Source of the DNA: Lasiosphaeris hirsuta
Lineage: Eukaryota > Ascomycota > Sordariomycetes > Sordariales > Lasiosphaeriaceae
Direction of reading: 5' to 3'
Length of the DNA stretch: 64,000 nucleotides
Assembly: GCA_030549175.1 (NCBI GenBank)
Contig: JAUKUA010000003.1
Coordinates: 5,580,001-5,644,000, forward strand
In this document: positions 34,580 through 45,309 of the stretch, one piece after another
Layout of the letters: every line of letters starts with the position of its first letter
Numbering within the stretch: the stretch's first letter is position 1
Position numbers and translations under genes: made by a program
The notes under the pieces: model-generated
What the model was told of the DNA's origin: nothing
What the model saw: the letters and a program-made list of their open reading frames with translations, nothing else
Database searches by the model: none

Positions 34580-35530
34580 CTAACGGCACCGGGCCCGCAC
34601 CCACCGCTGGATAGCCCGCAGGCTGGGGTCCTCGCCAACCCAGCGATCCATGCCGACGTCGGAGGCCTGCAGCTCGGCGTAGATGGATTCGTCGGTGATG
34701 CTGGCCAACTCCTGGAAGAGGGGTTAGCAGGGAAAATTCTCAGGGGCGGGTCTGTCGGGCAGCAGGCAAAACAAGACAGGAGAAAAAAGGGGGTGGCATA
34801 CGGCGCGGAGTTGTTGATCGACGCCCCGGAGCTGCGAGGTGTTCCCCGAGTGCGGCCGGCCGCCCATGAGGATTTGATCCCGCCACTCGATCCAGCGTTG
34901 CGCCGCAGCTTGGCGCAGGTAAATCTTCTGGCCCTCGTGTCTGCGGGCGTAGGCATCGAGATGCACTCTGAATGACAGTTCTGTTAGCGGCGTGGTCCCT
35001 GAGATCCATTATGGCAGGCGGCGTGGAAGCAGAAATTTCAGTTCCAAAAGGGGGTTAGACGTACTGCTTCAACTCGGCCTTGGCCTGCTCGTCGGCCCCA
35101 CCGCTGGAGCGCGGCACGGTGATGTCGGCGGCGCAGTTGAGAATGTGCTGGCCGTCGAGCGCGCACTGGCGCAGTGCCGCATAACCCTCGGTGTAGTAGT
35201 CGTCCATGTTGGGCGGGTCAACCGGGGCGGCAGCAATGTAGTACTGGAGGGTGCGGAAATCGGAAAGCACCTCGGCGACTCGCATCGTGCGATACTCATT
35301 CACTGGAGGTGGGAGCGACATGTTAGCTTACCGCTTTACCGGATTTGTGGGGGTATGATGATGCATCAAATTTGGCACAGTAACGGGTGTGTGTGCTTGT
35401 GTATGCATTGTGTGGGAAAAGAGTGCCCTAGTAGGGGAAGAGGGGAGAAATAGACAGTCAGGGGGATGGGGAAGGGGGGAGGGGAGGGGGGACCACTCGG
35501 CAGGGGGAAGCACGTACATCCGTCGGACAT
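34580..35530 (-). CDS. uncharacterised 182-aa helical protein
   Basis: I read four exons: 35518-35530, 35065-35302, 34802-34967, 34580-34711 (549 nt, 182 aa), with donors GTACGT, GTACGT and GTATGC. The start at 35530 is in a strong context (CCGCCACCATGTCC) but encodes only MSDG before a 215-nt intron. The alternative start at 35321 gives MSLPPPVNEYRTM with no first intron. The shared body reads NEYRTMRVAEVLSDFRTLQY, CALDGQHILNCAADITVPRS, HLDAYARRHEGQKIYLRQAA and QRWIEWRDQILMGG, and it ends GEDPSLRAIQRWVRARCR. It looks all-helical and soluble, with no signal peptide or known motif. Consistent splicing across three introns and protein-like composition support a real gene; I do not recognise the family. 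Confidence 0.72.
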
Positions 35531-38406
35531 GGTGGCGGTTTTCTATCAACTAGACAATAAATATCCGATAGTTATGGGGCGGCGGCAATGCCAAAGAGCG
35601 GGAGGCCCGGAAGGATTAGAGAACGGTGGAGAGTATTGAATATCGAAGCTCGACAATGGAAGCAAGACTGAAGATATATATGCCACAGGCGTATATCGAC
35701 GTGAAGAAAAAAAACAAGGACAGTTGCAATGATGCAGAGTCTATGTGGGCTGGCGGGCAGGCGGGAGAAGATAGCAGCAAGGCTGAAAGGAGGAGAGATT
35801 GGCGGTCTCGTGTGTGTGAAGTGAGGATGGCTTGGTGAAGGTCATGATGGTGGACTCGAGGGGCGAGCTTCAACGGCTTTTGTAGAATTTGACATCGCGG
35901 GAAGCAAGACCGTTGATAGAGAAGGAAAAGGCTTCTCCTGAGCGGGAGGGAACAGGAATCGGTACGTATCGGCAAGGGCCTGTGTGTTTTGGTGAAGGTG
36001 ATTCCTCACAACATCGAGAACCTCCACCACAGACCAGAGTCTAGCCCACGAGCCAACCGTGAAACATGGGGTCTTGCTGCAGCAAAAAGCTACATGCTCC
36101 GTCATCCATGAGCGCCATCCATGGGCGCCCGTGGGCCGTCGTCCACTGTCAGCCCTGCTCGCGGTGTGAAGGCTGATGGATCTGATAGCAAGCCGTACGG
36201 AAGAGGACACTCGATACTACGTGCAGCATGGCGGTCGATGCGCCATGATGCCAGTGACGAGCTAGCACCAGGAGAGTGGCCCCTGGAAAGCTGGCAACAA
36301 TGTCCCACTCCCCATCCACCCACCCCCCCCCCCCCTCGTGCCTAGGTGTGCAGTAGCGGACAGTGGGAATCCACACCCGCAAGGCACAAGAGCGACCCTA
36401 GGGTGAGGGCCGCACAGAGACAGGCCCTGTGTGACGGGACCCGTGGCCCGACAGGCCAGGGCTTGTCGGCGGGAGGTTCCACGGAATATGCACGAACATG
36501 ACATGCTTGAATCGCGGCCCCGGTCTGGCTGGGCGAGCTGGGAGAGTCGAGGAATGACAAGAGACCTTCCTGCAAGCCACTGCAAGGCCACTGCACGACC
36601 AGTGTGCGCTTGACGGCGGCTCTTCCCCTTGCCGGTTAGCATCATCGTCCCTGCTCCGGTCTGCGCTGCAACTGGCTGCTGCCATCAGACGGAACATAGA
36701 GAACGACGGAGTATTGCATGAAGGAGGCATGAGCACGGGGCAGCAGCAGGGCTGGGAGGCGGCTCTTGGTGGCTTGGCCCCGCTGTAGAGTCTATCGTGG
36801 GAAATGGTGTCGGTGGTGTGGCTTCTCTGTGTGGGTGCTGGTTGGACTGAGTGGACTCCAACGGCCTGGAGTGGGAGAGAATCATTGACAGGGGAACCCC
36901 AAGCGGTAAGATAAGCGAGCTTTCAGCGACGCCACAGACGTCCATCAACCCAATCTGGGACTCCTCCAGCCGTGCTCTCTGTTGTCTTTGGTTGACTGTG
37001 GAGGCAGCCCTGGCAGCCTTAAGTGGGCTAGGGCAGCGCGGCAACCAATGAACCCTCATACCGCGCACTTCGACAATTTCGACACTCTCTGCTCTTGAGC
37101 TGAAGATCCGAATTGAACCAGTTTACCCCGTAGCACTGTCACTTTGGAAAAGATGATGAAAAAAAAAAAAAAAAAGCACCGGCCTTGTGTCCAGTTCCTT
37201 GATTAACCGCACTGCCCACTCACAAGCGCCGAACCGACGTTCGCAAAGCGGTCGCGCGCCGTTAGACCGTCCCAGGCGGAACTCAACCTTTCCTCTTTCC
37301 CCCCGCCAAGTCCACCACAAGCCCACAAACGGGCAGAAAGAGGGCTGCATATCAGCTCCTCAGGCCCTCCCCAGCCAATTTAGGCCCAGGAACAACCCTT
37401 CAAGGAGAATTGTTTCCTCCACTTCGCTGTGGTACACAGTGGCATGTCGGGCAGCATGCCATGCCGTCCCATCTCACCCGATTCCACAGTCCTGGGTGGA
37501 AGCACACATCGAGACTAGCGCAAGGAGCACACCGTCCATGGCGGGCCTAGCGCAAGGCAGTCCCCATGCCCCTCGCTGCGTAGACGCCATCCCCTTCTGC
37601 GTGCTGTCTTTTTATCGTTCGTTGGAGGCAGCTTGAAGGGGGAAACTTGGCATGGCGTCGCATCGGGGTGAAACCGACCAGACACAGACCACAAAGACAC
37701 CCACTTGTCCACCCCATATCGATGCCAAGTGGTGCATGACACTCTGACTTGAATGGTCGCCCTACAAGCCGGCCGGGAAGCCACCGGAAGCCAGGACAGA
37801 TAGGGCCAGACTGTTGCCACCCCCCAGGCTGCCGTATGACCAAATCGGCCGTGGCGGCCGATTTGGTTTTCCGTCCCGCGCTTGTCGCTTGTCGATGTGG
37901 CTCGGCCCTCAGGAGGCTCGGGACAGTAAGCAAGCAGATGCAGATCCGCGAACGTATTAGGGTCAAATCTCCCCTCGACGTCGTCTAAGTCGTCCGGCCC
38001 AACTACTCAGTTGGTCTGTCTCCTACCACAAGCCCTAATGAGGTCTTTCAGCCTTCTAAGTTGCAGCCACACGGGGCTATAGGGCTATCGCGCCTTGGCC
38101 ATCGATGCCATCATTGGATTCCGTCATGTTGCCTATTTGGAGTGGCTCCCGTTTCTGCATGCTGCATGTTGCATGTTGACTCTATCTCAAATAATGACAC
38201 ACAGGCAGCGCGGGATGTCAGGCGTGAGGCCATCATCTCCCCTTCCGATATCCCTAATCACCCGCTTCCCGCGCGCCTTAAAATTGCCCCCCTGAGATAC
38301 ACCGAGAGCTGCCGACGAATAAACATCACCAGGCAGCTATCTCAGATACCAACCAGTCCTCAACTCCAGCCCGCCCGCTCAAGGTAGCATCTATTGTCCC
38401 CCCAAA
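35531..38406. other. long intergenic region, no supported gene
   Basis: 2.9 kb between the 5' end of one minus-strand gene and the 3' end of the next. It contains a C13 run (36323-36335), an A17 run (37159-37175) and a perfect 12-bp inverted repeat (37840-37866). Several open frames of 100-150 codons overlap on opposite strands; none looks like protein. Confidence 0.55.
37840..37866. repeat. perfect inverted repeat, 12-bp arms
   Basis: CCAAATCGGCCG, a 3-base TGG loop, then CGGCCGATTTGG. The arms match without error and would make a stable hairpin in DNA or RNA. Confidence 0.9.
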
Positions 38407-39576
38407 TCAGTCCTTCTCAGCAATCGCTTGCAGTCGTTCGTCAATCTCCTCCTCGGTTAGCGTCCTGAATCCGGCAAAGGTGCCGTCCTGGCCGTCCGGG
38501 CGCGGGCCTCCCACGATACCAATCTCAATCTCTGTCTTCTTGAAGTCCATGCTCAGTACCGTGCTGAGCGTCGTGATGGCCAGCTCGACAACCTCCTTCC
38601 AATCCCCATCGGCATGATCCTTGTTCTTGAGCTTCTTCTCTAGGTGGTTGAGCGCCTCCTGCTGCTTGGGCCCCGCGGCCGTACCCTTGTACCCGATGTA
38701 GTAGCCTGCGGGGTCGCACTTGAAGAGCTGGGGACCCAGTTCGGCATCCAGAGATATCAACGTGGTCGCCACTCCGTACGGCCGCATGTATGCCTAACGA
38801 AGATATGTGGTTAGTTACCCAATCCTTGGAAATTATGCAGCCTTAAGGAGAAGCTGTGCCACCAAGCTGCTTACCCGCTGGGTGTAGACCTGGCTAATGT
38901 TTGCAAGTCGCTTGGCCAATACGTCCGAGGGCATCTCATAGCCAAACTTGTACCGGAAGTCTGCGGCCTCTGACTGGGCGCGCTGTGAGAAGGCTCGCGC
39001 ATCGGCAATGGAACCGGTCATGACGCAGCCAACGGACGGCGAAATCTGGAAGATGTGCGAGACGGACGAGGGATCGATAAGTTTATCCTAGAAACAGTTG
39101 CATAGTCACATATTGTCAGAGCTGATCTCGTCCACAGCCAGTTGGGAAAAGGGCGCGACCTACAGGCACCTTCTTCTGCGACAGGACTACGGCGCAGTCC
39201 TTGCCCCGGACACCAATCGACATGATGTTCGCCGCTGTGATAGCCTTGAAAGCATATTCTGTGCACGGGGGTCCAATCGTTAGCATCACATCTCTATCTG
39301 CTCCGGTTCCAGCTCCGTTGGTGCCCCTCGTCCGGTTGGACGGCGGCCCGCCATCCGGGCGGCCGCCCGGTTGCATTCGGTGCGCCAAATGTAAAACGTA
39401 CCGACTTGGTACAATCTTCCCTGTTCCGAGAAGATCGTAATGTGTCTGTCGTAGCCTGCGCTGCCTGCCGGAGAGTGTTAGCCTTGTAGTGACCACGGCC
39501 CGGAGTGGAGCTTGGAACTCGGCGACAGGGGCGGAGCCCAAGCTGCAAGCTGGTCGTAGGCTGACATACCCGACAT
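38407..39576 (-). CDS. SCL1: 20S proteasome subunit alpha-1 (PSMA6/Scl1)
   Basis: Five exons: 39570-39576, 39402-39464, 39164-39258, 38875-39087, 38407-38793, totalling 765 nt (254 aa). Exon 1 is only 7 nt (ATG TCG G), and the spliced start is [20 protein letters not shown] followed by YQVEYAFKA, the proteasome alpha-subunit N-terminal signature. Further family landmarks are [69 protein letters not shown], and the C-terminal [17 protein letters not shown]. These match alpha-1 (iota) rather than other alpha types. The subunit forms part of the outer alpha ring that gates the 20S core. Introns are 76-143 nt; intron 2 contains a 16-bp palindrome. It is head to head with the WKF-domain gene. Confidence 0.96.
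39355..39370. repeat. 16-bp perfect GC palindrome in SCL1 intron 2
   Basis: CCGGGCGGCCGCCCGG is fully self-complementary and lies inside the 143-nt second intron of the proteasome gene, which is its longest. Confidence 0.9.
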
Positions 39577-40235
39577 CTTGAAATGCTGCTCGAAGCTGGA
39601 TTGGTCGACTGGAGATGCGGTGTGATTCTGGAGAGGTGGAGCGACGTGATGCTGGCGATATGGTGGGGTTTTGCGACTTGGGGAGAGGTGTGGTGTTTGG
39701 TGTTCTGAGCAGGCGGCAGAGCTTCGTCGTTGTTGGAGCTCCAAGCGGTGCCAGACCGACGCGTTGCTGCGGTTTGCCTGGAGAAGGCTGAGAGCCAGAG
39801 AGAGCTCGGGCCAGCGCCCGGCTGGGTGCCTGAGATCTTAGGCGCCAAATCGTAGCACCTTCGGCCTGAGGCCACAATTGGTAGTCGCGGTACCTATTTT
39901 TGCGACGACGGGAGCTGCCCCGCTTGCAAGTTCCGTCTTATCAGTGGCTGGCGCAGGGATTCTTGCGCCGATAAGGCAAAAAGGTCTTGCGGGCAGAATT
40001 TTTGCTGCAGAGGGCTTGAATCGAGCGGAAGAAGCAGCAACGACGCCCAATAAGACACTCTGTTATGCAACTCGAGAGACCAATAAGACTGCAATCGATT
40101 TGAGCTTGCGAACGATAGTCAAACCAAACGCAACCTGTTTCCGGCCTGTCTCATCTGGAGCCTGTTCTGGAATTGTGCCCCCATAGCTGTCCGCCCTTCG
40201 CTCTCGACGGGCTGCCTTTTTTCCCTCTGCCCACC
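39577..40235. promoter_or_regulatory. bidirectional promoter, proteasome alpha-1 / WKF protein
   Basis: 659 bp between two start codons on opposite strands. No TATA box or proteasome control element (GGTGGCAAA) is evident. The two genes may share regulatory elements. Confidence 0.5.
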
Positions 40236-41558
40236 ATGTCCTACCACAGCGCGCCAGCGCAGCGAGTCCCAGCCTGGAAGCGATTGGGCCTCAAGCTCAG
40301 TGGACCTGCATCTGGCGAAAACCCTATTGCTGCCGACGGTGCGATTGCAAATTCTTCTGCAGTTAACGACAGCCCCGCGGGCGCCTTCAAGAGAAAGCTG
40401 CCGCTCTCCGCATCTCACTCGCCGAACACTTCCTACGCCAACACCCCCAACAAGCGGTTCCGAACAGACGACCACACGCCCGGCTCCTATGCAAATGGGC
40501 GCGGCACGCCCTTGAGCGAGGGGAGGCACAAGTCTGTCTCCTTTGCCGACGACACCAAGGTCAGGTCCGCCACAGACAAGACCCCCGACGCAGAGAAGAA
40601 GAAGCCGAAGAAGCCAAAGAAGAAGAAGGAGGCGCCCGCGGTAGCTCCCCCCAAGCCCGACTTCGACCTCACGCCCGCCCTCGAGTATCTCCGCCAGTGG
40701 CACACGGCGCGCGCGGAGTGGAAATTCAACAAGAACCACCAAACTCTGCTCATCAAGAATCTCTTTGAGAGCGAAAAGATCCCATCGGCCGATACCCCAG
40801 CCTTTTATCTCTACATCCGGGAGCTCAAAGGAGGCGTGCGCTCCAGGCTACGGGAGGCGGCGGAAGAGATCAAGAAGAAGGACATGGAGCAAGGTGCGGA
40901 TGCATTTACTGGGGAGGACAAGGCCGACAAGCAGAAAACGTACGAGGAGCTTGTCAGGGCATTTGTAAAGCAACAACAAGAGAGGCGGCGGGCTGCGGAG
41001 GGCTCCAACAGTGCCAATGGCAACGGCAAGCGCAGCTTCGATGAGGTGGAGCTTGTTCTTCGGGCGTCAGCAAACCCCGAGGTCAGGGACCGCATACTGA
41101 AGCGTATCCGGGCCGGTATGGTGTTGGAAGAGCTTTCGGATAGCGAGAGCACAGCCTCCGCAGAAACTACCACCACCTCTTCGTCATCTTCCTCTGGGCA
41201 AGAACCTCCCTCCAGGAGTCCGGCGGTTCCAGCTCCCGCTCCAGCTCCTGTACCGGCTCCGGCCACTCGGAACGGGGCTACGCAGCCGGCCAAGCGTCAA
41301 AGGTTGAGGAATATGCGGACAGCTAGGGCCGATCTTGATAGCAGCTCCGATTCTGATTCGTCGGATGACGACGACAGCAGCAGCAGCAGCAGCAGCTCGA
41401 GCGATGACGACTCGGAAGACGAGGAGATGGTGCAGGCTCCCACCGCGGAGACGAGCTCCAGCAGTTCTTCGTCATCAGAGTCAGAATCAGAGTCTGGTGA
41501 GGCAGACGAGGAGAGTGGTGACGGGAGTGACAGCAGCGACGATAGTGATGAGGAATAG
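40236..41558 (+). CDS. WKF-domain protein (C7orf50-like), probable nucleolar factor
   Basis: Single exon, 440 aa from ATG 40236 (context CCACCATGTC; upstream in-frame codons are not ATG). Residues ~1-100 are polar (MSYHSAPAQRVPAWKRLGLK, SVSFADDTKVRS). A lysine-rich stretch (KKKPKKPKKKKEAP, ~120-135) looks like a nuclear/nucleolar signal. The WKF domain is at ~145-205: LEYLRQWHTARAEWKFNKNH, LLIKNLFESEKIP and FYLYIRELKGG. Residues ~290-320 (ELVLRASANPEVRDRILKRI) form a helix. The tail from ~365 is almost wholly Ser, Asp and Glu (SSDSDSSDDDDSSSSSSSSS), a typical casein-kinase-2-rich acidic region. Proteins of this family are linked to ribosome biogenesis; that role here is inference. Confidence 0.88.
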   Translation: MSYHSAPAQRVPAWKRLGLKLSGPASGENPIAADGAIANSSAVNDSPAGAFKRKLPLSASHSPNTSYANTPNKRFRTDDHTPGSYANGRGTPLSEGRHKSVSFADDTKVRSATDKTPDAEKKKPKKPKKKKEAPAVAPPKPDFDLTPALEYLRQWHTARAEWKFNKNHQTLLIKNLFESEKIPSADTPAFYLYIRELKGGVRSRLREAAEEIKKKDMEQGADAFTGEDKADKQKTYEELVRAFVKQQQERRRAAEGSNSANGNGKRSFDEVELVLRASANPEVRDRILKRIRAGMVLEELSDSESTASAETTTTSSSSSSGQEPPSRSPAVPAPAPAPVPAPATRNGATQPAKRQRLRNMRTARADLDSSSDSDSSDDDDSSSSSSSSSDDDSEDEEMVQAPTAETSSSSSSSSESESESGEADEESGDGSDSSDDSDEE

Positions 41559-42146
41559 GAGGCTCGTAAGTCACCACGGTAGTGCGGCGTTTCAATGGCA
41601 TAGCAATGTAGCATTTTTGCATAACGAGCTTCGCAGCATGTTGGGAATTTCGAGGTGATGAATGAGATCTAGCGCTACGCCAAGATTGTGAGCACAAACA
41701 TGTTCCATTGAGCCAGGGTGCACCACTCAGCTCCCGCATTACAGGAAAAAGTCATGTTTTGCCGTCCTGGGTGCCAATTCTGGCTAGCCCCGACACGCTC
41801 TTTTCGGCACCCTCAACCACCCTTCAGAGGTACCCAGAGCTCGGGCCACCGAGTACCTGCCAAAGTCATCATCTTGATTACTCGTGAATAACATCATTTG
41901 ATAAACATTTGTATTTGATAGTATAATGCCCAGAACCTGTTAGAGGAGGCAGCCGCTGAGCGACTTTATGTCGACTCGGGTAGTTTCCACTCGCGGTACT
42001 CTACAGTCAGTATCTCAAGACTAAAATACTGAACTCTGGTGCCAAATCCCATCCCCTTCCTATGAACTGCAGTGATTTATACGACTGGCTTAGAACTCTT
42101 GCCGAGTAAGTTAACTTCTTTTACCCCTCTCTTGTAACTCCCCGAA
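41559..42146. other. intergenic region at the edge of an accessory island
   Basis: 3' flank of the WKF gene. From about 41870 the sequence becomes visibly more AT-rich than the surrounding genes. No gene is seen. Confidence 0.55.
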
Positions 42147-42605
42147 CTACTCCGGCGGTAGTTGATGCAGCGCAGAGAGATAACAATCGGGGACCTTGGA
42201 GTCTGCCTTGAGATGATGGTACTCTTCAATAAGCTCGTCGTACTTATCGCAGATTTTCTTCGCCTCCAAAACGGTGAACTCATAGTCGCCTAGACCGAGA
42301 GCAATCCTCGGTCCAGTTGAAAGCCGTTCGTCGCCATACCCGCTGAACGAACTTGTCAGCAGCAGTTCCATCTCTTATATCGCCATTCTAAGCCGTTAAG
42401 CATCTTCGGTGGTATGACGAGATCTTGGAGAGATCTCGTCCCGGACTTGAACACGAATAGTACTTAAGTCTCGGCGGTCTCGGTCTGTCTGCTGGATAAT
42501 AGCCTCAAGGTTCTCAACGAGAAAACCAGAGGAAACGGTGTCGGGATTCTTAAGTCGGAGACTAAGACCAATCACGGATCTATATCCATACTCGAAGAAG
42601 CCCAA
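42147..42605 (-). pseudogene. decayed protein-coding fragment, unidentified
   Basis: Two stretches in the same minus-strand frame read like protein but are separated by stop codons near 42396 and 42381. The upstream part (42605-42399) includes FFEYGYRSVIGLSLRLKNPD and VRDEISPRSRHTTEDA; the downstream part (42371-42147) includes SFSGYGDERLSTGPRIALGL and KICDKYDELIEEYHHLKAD. The first has no ATG. Together they suggest the remains of one gene, or two exons with a very short or odd intron. The family is not recognised. The segment is more AT-rich than neighbouring genes. Confidence 0.35.
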
Positions 42606-43628
42606 AAAAGGTTGTAAATGAATCTTAAATAGACCTCACATGGGTCAAAAATGGGCTAAAATAGCTTTTGGAAAACGTCAAGTGTTTTCAAACTTTCTTC
42701 CATTCCCCTTATCATTCAGCTTCGTATTAAGATATTTTCATCTCCAGCGTTTTTCATCTGCCAACCTTACCTTGCAGCTAACCTATGTCTACTTTCGCGT
42801 TGTTACGGGCCTAGCCGTGCCTAAGTTGGTCCTCGGTCCGGCATGAGGCTATTATGAGTCATCATGGTCATAAGGTTTTGGTGTTTAGGTTTAGGCCTCA
42901 AGCTGAACCATGCCGGACCATCGTGTTTGTAAAGGTAGCTCTGCTCCCATCTTGTGGGAACTCTTTTCTTCCTTGTGCAACTACGAACCATAAAACCTTA
43001 AAGTCCTTTCTCAAAAGGCGGGTATTAGTCAAGGCGGGGCTGCTCTTTACCATAAATTACTAGCCTTCTGCTTTTCCGTCGAACCGTAACTTTCTCCAAA
43101 CATCATCACCAGCTATCTCGAATCAACAACGTCGCTCACTAGTAGCGCCGTAGATCAGTTACTACTCTTGGAATACTTTTGGAAACCCACGCTCTAGCAT
43201 ACGTTCACTCGCAGTTCCACGCCTTTCGTACCGACACTTCGCGGACTGGTACTCCCACAAGCCCCACAAAACGGCAGATGATTACTGGCAGACGTCCACT
43301 GTGGCAGACCTACCTACTGACAGAACTGTACTCGCACCGTCCCTCAAGGAGGCAACCCGATAATTTGCCGGTTCGCGGTTGAAGCAGCTGGAAAGACAGG
43401 CCAAATCAGCGCCATCCCTTGTGACCCGCGGTCTCAGAAATCCACGATTTGGCAACTCCGCGCTTTTACAGCCTTCAATACTCTCGTAAGGTTTCCCGGG
43501 CTTCCCTGGTATATCTAGCAGGTAGGAACTTACTCTGGTAGGCCAGTACCTTTGTAGAACTCCTTATCAGTGGCTAACCAACTTAGGAGTCCTGCGATTC
43601 TACAGCTTCACGTAAGGCTCCCTACGTC
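42606..43628. other. AT-leaning intergenic DNA with an inverted repeat
   Basis: No supported gene. Inverted arms GGTCCGGCATG (42835-42845) and CATGCCGGACC (42909-42919) flank 63 bp. They are too short and too close together for a typical transposon, but the whole stretch looks like accessory or decayed DNA. Confidence 0.5.
42835..42919. repeat. 11-bp inverted repeat with 63-bp spacer
   Basis: Perfect 11-bp arms in AT-leaning DNA between two decayed coding segments. No target-site duplication is visible. Confidence 0.7.
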
Positions 43629-45309
43629 ATGGCCGATAAGTTTCGCTTCTTCAAAGACACTTCCCTTGAAGGGAAAACTTTCGACTTCCAGATTCATCAT
43701 ATCCTTAAGCAACTCCAGCATAATTCTGTCATCATCGGCGTTTGCGGTACCAAAGATATCGATGATGCTGACCCCTTTGAAGACGGGTGGTTTGTCTCGG
43801 ATTTCCGCTATGAGACATATTCTAAAGGGGATTGGGCGACAGAGATGGTTCATTACCGTGGCACTAGAATCTCTAGTAGAGCGGTACCACGAATATATCC
43901 ATGGAAGTCGCATGGGCGAAAAGAAAGTCGTGCTTGACGAAAAGATCCTTACCAATGGCGACCATACTCCGAAGACACTCGAGGTTACGAATGACGTTCT
44001 AAACTAGTTTCTCGGTGCGATCAAGGAGGAACTCTCAGATAAGAATCGACAAGACCGAAACTTGGTTCTTTTTGTCTTTGGACACGGCCAGAAGAGCGAT
44101 CACAGTATCACCATTGGCGGCGAGCTACTAAAGATCGAGACTTTAGCAAGCCTCCTTCCTCATGGCTACAACGTATCCTTCTTCACCACGGCATGTTACT
44201 CTAGGGGATGGACTGCCTCACCAATCTTAGACATCACCACAGCCTACGCAGCGGGCCGTGAGTCACCATCTCTTTCCTGGTCGTGTGGGTCGAGCGGTTG
44301 CTACGGCAGTCCTTGGCTCTCGGCGGTGATCAAGACACTATGCGAATGCTCGGAAGATGTTAAACAAACCTCGACATACTACCGCTGGTCGGAAGTGGTA
44401 AGGGACAACCTGAGATCTCTGAAGAAGTGGGTATTATTACAGTCTGGCATATCGCTCAGCGCCAGGGACGACAAATGGGGTTCCTCATGGGCTGGACTTA
44501 CCGGTATCCCAATTTCGAACTTATTCAAGCGAAATTGGGCTCGACTTGAAACTCGAGGTACCGAGAATGACGAAGCAAGTTCAAGCCAACCCAACGACCA
44601 AGAAAGATATCAGCAAGGATCGGTCTGTTCCCCTCAAGGATTCCTAGACTTCCTCTACAAAGAGGCAAACGATCAACTTGTATCTTGCCCGGGGTCATGC
44701 ATCATGGGTTGGGGGCACAGTGGGCGTGCGAGGCTACGTCGGTTCATCTCTAACCGAAACCCCACAGTCAGCGAGATACAATCGATGTGGACCTGGCTCA
44801 GCTTCCGAGCTGCAAACCAAATTCTCGCTGAGCGGCTGTTACAGGTTGTCAATGTGCCTCCCCCTTTAGGATACCAAAATATCCTCAGCTGGGATTCGTT
44901 CGGCCGGGATGTTGGTAAGGAGGGTTTTCGCCTCCGAAAACTCCATTATGTCGTACTCTTCAGGGCAAATGTTATGCCAGACCCTGCAGAGCCAGACCAG
45001 GGCCACTTTTGGCCGTACACTCTGTATTACCTCGCTGCAGCTCTAGCTGATCACGTTGATGAGTCTGAGGCGTCGCGGAACATTGAAATCATGGCTAAAG
45101 GTAAGTCACGCGAAGTTCCCATTCATGGGGCTAATTTAGGCCTTTTCGGTCTTAATTTGGGACCGCAGGCACGTATACAAAAGGCTGACAACATTGGCTA
45201 CGCAGAACCCCCTCGGATTTTCAAGCAGGCGACAAGAGACGTCAAAAGACTGCTTGGAGTTCAGACAATTCTCGGTTCCCGTGGGGCGAGAGAGCCGCGA
45301 CTGGCATAG
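43629..45309 (+). pseudogene. broken caspase-like (C14-type) protein gene
   Basis: The first segment starts at ATG 43629 (MADKFRFFKDTSLEGKTFDF) and reads well to about 43855. There the protein-like sequence continues one base over (ALESLVERYHEYIHGSRMGE). In that new frame a TAG at 44005-44007 interrupts DVLN-FLGAIKEEL, after which ~430 codons are open to 45309. The long part has the caspase-like pair: His in VLFVFGHGQKSDHSITIGGE (codon 44083-44085) and Cys in VSFFTTACYSRGWT (codon 44194-44196), about 37 residues apart. C-terminal landmarks are GYQNILSWDSFGRD and FWPYTLYYLAAALADHVDE. Proteins with this layout are frequent accessory proteins of filamentous fungi. One frameshift and one nonsense codon suggest a recent pseudogene. 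An assembly error or an unseen intron could explain either break. Two ends of the putative active site are intact. Confidence 0.75.

Noticed and set aside
42835..42919. Inverted repeat as a transposon terminal repeat
   Set aside because: Arms are only 11 bp and 63 bp apart, with no transposase and no target-site duplication.
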